The notes beneath the pieces were generated by a model. That model had not been told where the DNA came from and did not search any database. It saw only the letters and a program-made list of their open reading frames with translations. The position numbers and the translations under genes were made by a program. Of a stretch of DNA of 9,714 bases, positions 7,367 through 9,714 are shown piece after piece. Position 1 is the first letter of the stretch. Each line of letters starts with the position of its first letter. This DNA is from Sulfurimonadaceae bacterium. GTDB taxonomy: Bacteria; Campylobacterota; Campylobacteria; Campylobacterales; Sulfurimonadaceae. Location: positions 1-9,714 of the forward strand of contig JAQUCZ010000020.1 in NCBI GenBank assembly GCA_028685945.1, in the 5' to 3' direction.

Positions 7367-9539
7367 TGTAAATGTAGAGTTAAAAAACAGAGTTGAAGAG
7401 TATTCGTTTAACGAGGTAGCAAGACAGGCCAACGGAGCTGCTTGGCTAAAGTGCGGCAACACGGTCATTTTGGCGACGGTGGTGATAGACGAGACGGAGA
7501 TCGTGAAAGACGATTTTTTGCCGCTGACGGTACAGTATATAGAAAAAACCTATGCAGCAGGGAAGATCCCGGGAGGATTTTTCAAGAGAGAAACAAAACC
7601 GAGCGATTTTGAAACGCTGACGTCGAGAATAGTAGACCGCTCCCTTCGTCCTCTTTTCCCAAAAGGGTTCGGCTATCCGACGCAAATTACGATTATGGTG
7701 TTTAGCGTCGATAAAGATGCCGATCTTCAAATACTTGCACTCAATGCCGCTTCGGCTGCGCTTTTTGTTTCGGATATAGCGATCGATACTTCGGTAAGTG
7801 CGATCCGCGCCGCAAAAGTAGACGGAGAGGTGGTACTGAACCCTACATTGGCGCAGCTAGGCAGATCGACGCTCGATCTCTACCTTTCGGGTACGAAAGA
7901 GGAGCTTTTAATGATCGAGATGCGCTCAATAGGCTCAAACGAGCTGGAGATCGAAAGCACCTACATGCTAGACCCGATGATGGATCCTGCCGTTGCAACG
8001 GGTGGGGCGTCTAAACACCTCTCCAACGCTCTTGCCGAAGAGGAACTCATTGCGATTTTAGCGCAAGCACAAGAGGCTCTTTTTGATGCAAACAAGCAAT
8101 ATGAACAAGTGTTCGCACCTTATAAAAAAGAGACGCTCTCTCTCGAATATAAAGCCCATACGCTCAACGAAACGATGCTGGCTTACGTACGCGATAATCA
8201 CGTAAGCGACGTGAAAGCGGCAATGAACCAAATGGCAAAATCGGAGCGCTCTACCGCGCTTCGCGCATTGCGCAAAAGAATTTTGACTACGAAACCCGAA
8301 TGGGCAGAGGTTGCGCTGGAGGTTGAACTCAAAGATGCGATCGAGAGAGTCAAAAGGGAGCAAGTGCGCGCGCAAATTTTAAACGAACGCGTAAGAGCCG
8401 ACGGAAGAGCGCTAAACGAGGTGCGTCCTATTTCGATCAGCACGAATGTTTTACCGAGTGCTCACTCCTCGTGTCTTTTTACAAGGGGGCAAACGCAGGC
8501 ACTAGTGGTGCTCACCCTCGGCGGTGCAAAAGACGGGCAGATGTTTGAAAACCTGACCGATGAAGGTACCCAAAACGAAAATTTTATGGTGCATTACAAC
8601 TTTCCCGGTTTTAGCGTCGGAGAAGCCTCTCCCGTTACGGGGGTAAAACGTCGCGAGTTGGGACACGGAAATCTTGCAAAACGAGCTCTTGAGCCGATCG
8701 TTTCTTTAGAGGGCAGAACCATCCGTTTGGTTTCGGAGATACTCGAATCCAACGGCTCCTCCTCTATGGCGACCGTGTGCGGCGGTTACATGGCGCTCAA
8801 AGCGGCAGATATCGAAACAAGCGATACGATTGCGGGGATTGCCATGGGGATGGTAAGCGAGGGGGAGAAATATGCTATCCTCTCCGATATTATGGGGCTT
8901 GAAGATCACGACGGCGATATGGATTTCAAAGTAACGGGCTCTAAAAACGGCATAACTGCGATGCAGATGGATATCAAACTCGGCGGTATCAGTTTAGAGG
9001 TGCTCAAAGAAGCGCTCTATCAGGCAAAAGAGGGGCGTGCGCATATTATCGATATTATGCTTGGGGCCCAAGAGAAGATCAAACTTAACGACGGCGTACT
9101 TCCTAGTACCGATTTTTTCCATATCGATCCGAGTTTCATAGGCGAAGTTATAGGGCAAGCCGGAAAAACAATCCGTGAAATTATCGAGAAGTTCGAAGTA
9201 GCGATCGATATCGATAAAAAAGAGGGAAAAGTCAAGGTCACGGGGAAAAACAAGACGGGCGTAGCAGGGGCAAGAGAACATATTGAAAATATCGTCAATA
9301 CCCCGAAAGCTCCGAAAATCAAATACGAAGTGGGAGCTAAATACGATGGGGTAGTCAAAAAAATCGTCGATTTCGGCGCTTTTATCGAACTGCCCGACGG
9401 AACCGACGGTTTGATCCATATATCCAAACTCTCCGACGGACGCGTCGATAAGGTTTCCGACGTCGTTAAAGAAGGGGATAAGATCAAAGTAGAGATTTTG
9501 GAATTTAAAGGGAACAAAATCTCTTTAGGACGTGCTTAG
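7356..9539 (+). CDS. pnp: Polyribonucleotide nucleotidyltransferase (PNPase)
   Basis: PNPase degrades RNA 3' to 5' by phosphorolysis and can add 3' tails, as a cytoplasmic trimer. From ATG 7356 it has 727 residues. The first RNase PH domain carries FFKRETKPSDFETLTSRIVD, then comes the helical linker (about 270-350). The catalytic second RNase PH domain has NFPGFSVGEASPVTGVKRRE, the phosphate-binding NGSSS (466-470) and metal ligands D517, D521, D523 and K525 in EDHDGDMDFK, matching E. coli D486, D490, D492 and K494. A KH domain follows with GQAG at 600-603, then an S1 domain (662-727, VDFGAFIELPDG). It ends right after S1. ATG 7356 is preferred to in-frame TTG 7329, since MKYDVNVELKNRVEEYSF starts like the family and GGAG (7342-7345) sits 10 bases upstream. 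It is the last gene before a strong terminator. Confidence 0.97.
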   Translation: MKYDVNVELKNRVEEYSFNEVARQANGAAWLKCGNTVILATVVIDETEIVKDDFLPLTVQYIEKTYAAGKIPGGFFKRETKPSDFETLTSRIVDRSLRPLFPKGFGYPTQITIMVFSVDKDADLQILALNAASAALFVSDIAIDTSVSAIRAAKVDGEVVLNPTLAQLGRSTLDLYLSGTKEELLMIEMRSIGSNELEIESTYMLDPMMDPAVATGGASKHLSNALAEEELIAILAQAQEALFDANKQYEQVFAPYKKETLSLEYKAHTLNETMLAYVRDNHVSDVKAAMNQMAKSERSTALRALRKRILTTKPEWAEVALEVELKDAIERVKREQVRAQILNERVRADGRALNEVRPISISTNVLPSAHSSCLFTRGQTQALVVLTLGGAKDGQMFENLTDEGTQNENFMVHYNFPGFSVGEASPVTGVKRRELGHGNLAKRALEPIVSLEGRTIRLVSEILESNGSSSMATVCGGYMALKAADIETSDTIAGIAMGMVSEGEKYAILSDIMGLEDHDGDMDFKVTGSKNGITAMQMDIKLGGISLEVLKEALYQAKEGRAHIIDIMLGAQEKIKLNDGVLPSTDFFHIDPSFIGEVIGQAGKTIREIIEKFEVAIDIDKKEGKVKVTGKNKTGVAGAREHIENIVNTPKAPKIKYEVGAKYDGVVKKIVDFGAFIELPDGTDGLIHISKLSDGRVDKVSDVVKEGDKIKVEILEFKGNKISLGRA

Positions 9540-9542
9540 GAG

Positions 9543-9580
9543 CTACATGCCATAGATTTTATGGCATGTGGTATTTTTTT
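9543..9580 (+). terminator. Intrinsic terminator of the purD-pnp operon
   Basis: CTACATGCCATA (9543-9554) pairs with TATGGCATGTGG (9560-9571) over 12 bp with one G-U pair around the loop GATTT. It is followed by TA and seven T (9574-9580). It begins 3 bp after the pnp stop and has every mark of a Rho-independent terminator. Confidence 0.93.
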
Positions 9581-9714
9581 GGAAAATTGTTCTTCGTTTA
9601 AAGAATTATTTAGATGTTTTTGTATAAACTTCCGTCAGTCAAATTTTAGTAGGGAAATCTAGGCATTTATGTTTAGGTTGCTGTATCGTTTTGGTACGGT
9701 TACGTGAGCCGAAC
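9581..9714. other. Non-coding tail downstream of the terminator
   Basis: No gene is supported here. A possible -10 TATAAA lies at 9623-9628 after a T-rich stretch and could drive a gene or RNA beyond the window. ATG 9669 opens only a 12-codon frame. TTTAGGTT (9672-9679) and the closing GCCGAAC (9708-9714) also occur, the second inverted, in the purD leader. Confidence 0.3.

Noticed and set aside
8994..9517. Two long minus-strand open frames opposite the pnp 3' end (141 and 165 codons)
   Set aside because: They overlap the conserved catalytic, KH and S1 parts of pnp, show no family motif and lack a ribosome site, so they are shadows.
9669..9707. Start of a new gene at ATG 9669 after AGGGA
   Set aside because: It stops after 12 codons, and the spacing to the purine-rich site is too long.

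Overview
The window looks like chromosomal core DNA from a Campylobacterota (epsilonproteobacterial) species, probably close to Sulfurimonas, Sulfuricurvum or Sulfurovum. This rests on the protein character (NhaD-type antiporter, a 722-residue LptD, an RDD protein beside LptD), on moderately AT-rich coding DNA and on a T-rich promoter style with a good -10 and no clear -35. The genus is inference. All real genes read on the + strand, and the minus-strand open frames are shadows.

Layout. Positions 2-760 hold the C-terminal 252 residues of an NhaD-type Na+/H+ antiporter whose 5' end lies outside the window. A 143-bp gap with a hairpin (791-822) follows, then guaA (904-2454), GMP synthase. A perfect 11-bp hairpin (2461-2487) lies just after guaA. 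It opens a 366-bp non-coding stretch with a second long dyad (2507-2543), a good TATAAT (2550-2555) and about 260 bp of unrecognised, structure-prone sequence up to purD. Then come five tightly packed genes: purD (2821-4086), a small RDD membrane protein (4129-4539, start disturbed), lptD (4532-6700), a COG1926-like phosphoribosyltransferase (6704-7366) and pnp (7356-9539). The set ends at a strong intrinsic terminator (9543-9580). The last 134 bp are non-coding as far as seen and may resemble the purD leader.

How the genes fit. guaA and purD act in purine nucleotide synthesis. LptD is the outer-membrane LPS translocon and PNPase is the 3'-5' RNA phosphorolysis enzyme. Gaps of 42 and 3 bp and overlaps of 8 and 11 bp argue that purD through pnp form one transcription unit from a promoter near 2550 to the terminator at 9543-9580. 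The gene content is ordinary housekeeping, and I see no mobile element, CRISPR array, tRNA, rRNA or defence system.

The points most worth a second look are a TAA at the third codon of the apparent original RDD start, the same 9-mer building two separate hairpins in opposite arm order, the long purD leader, and the similarity of the window's last bases to part of that leader.
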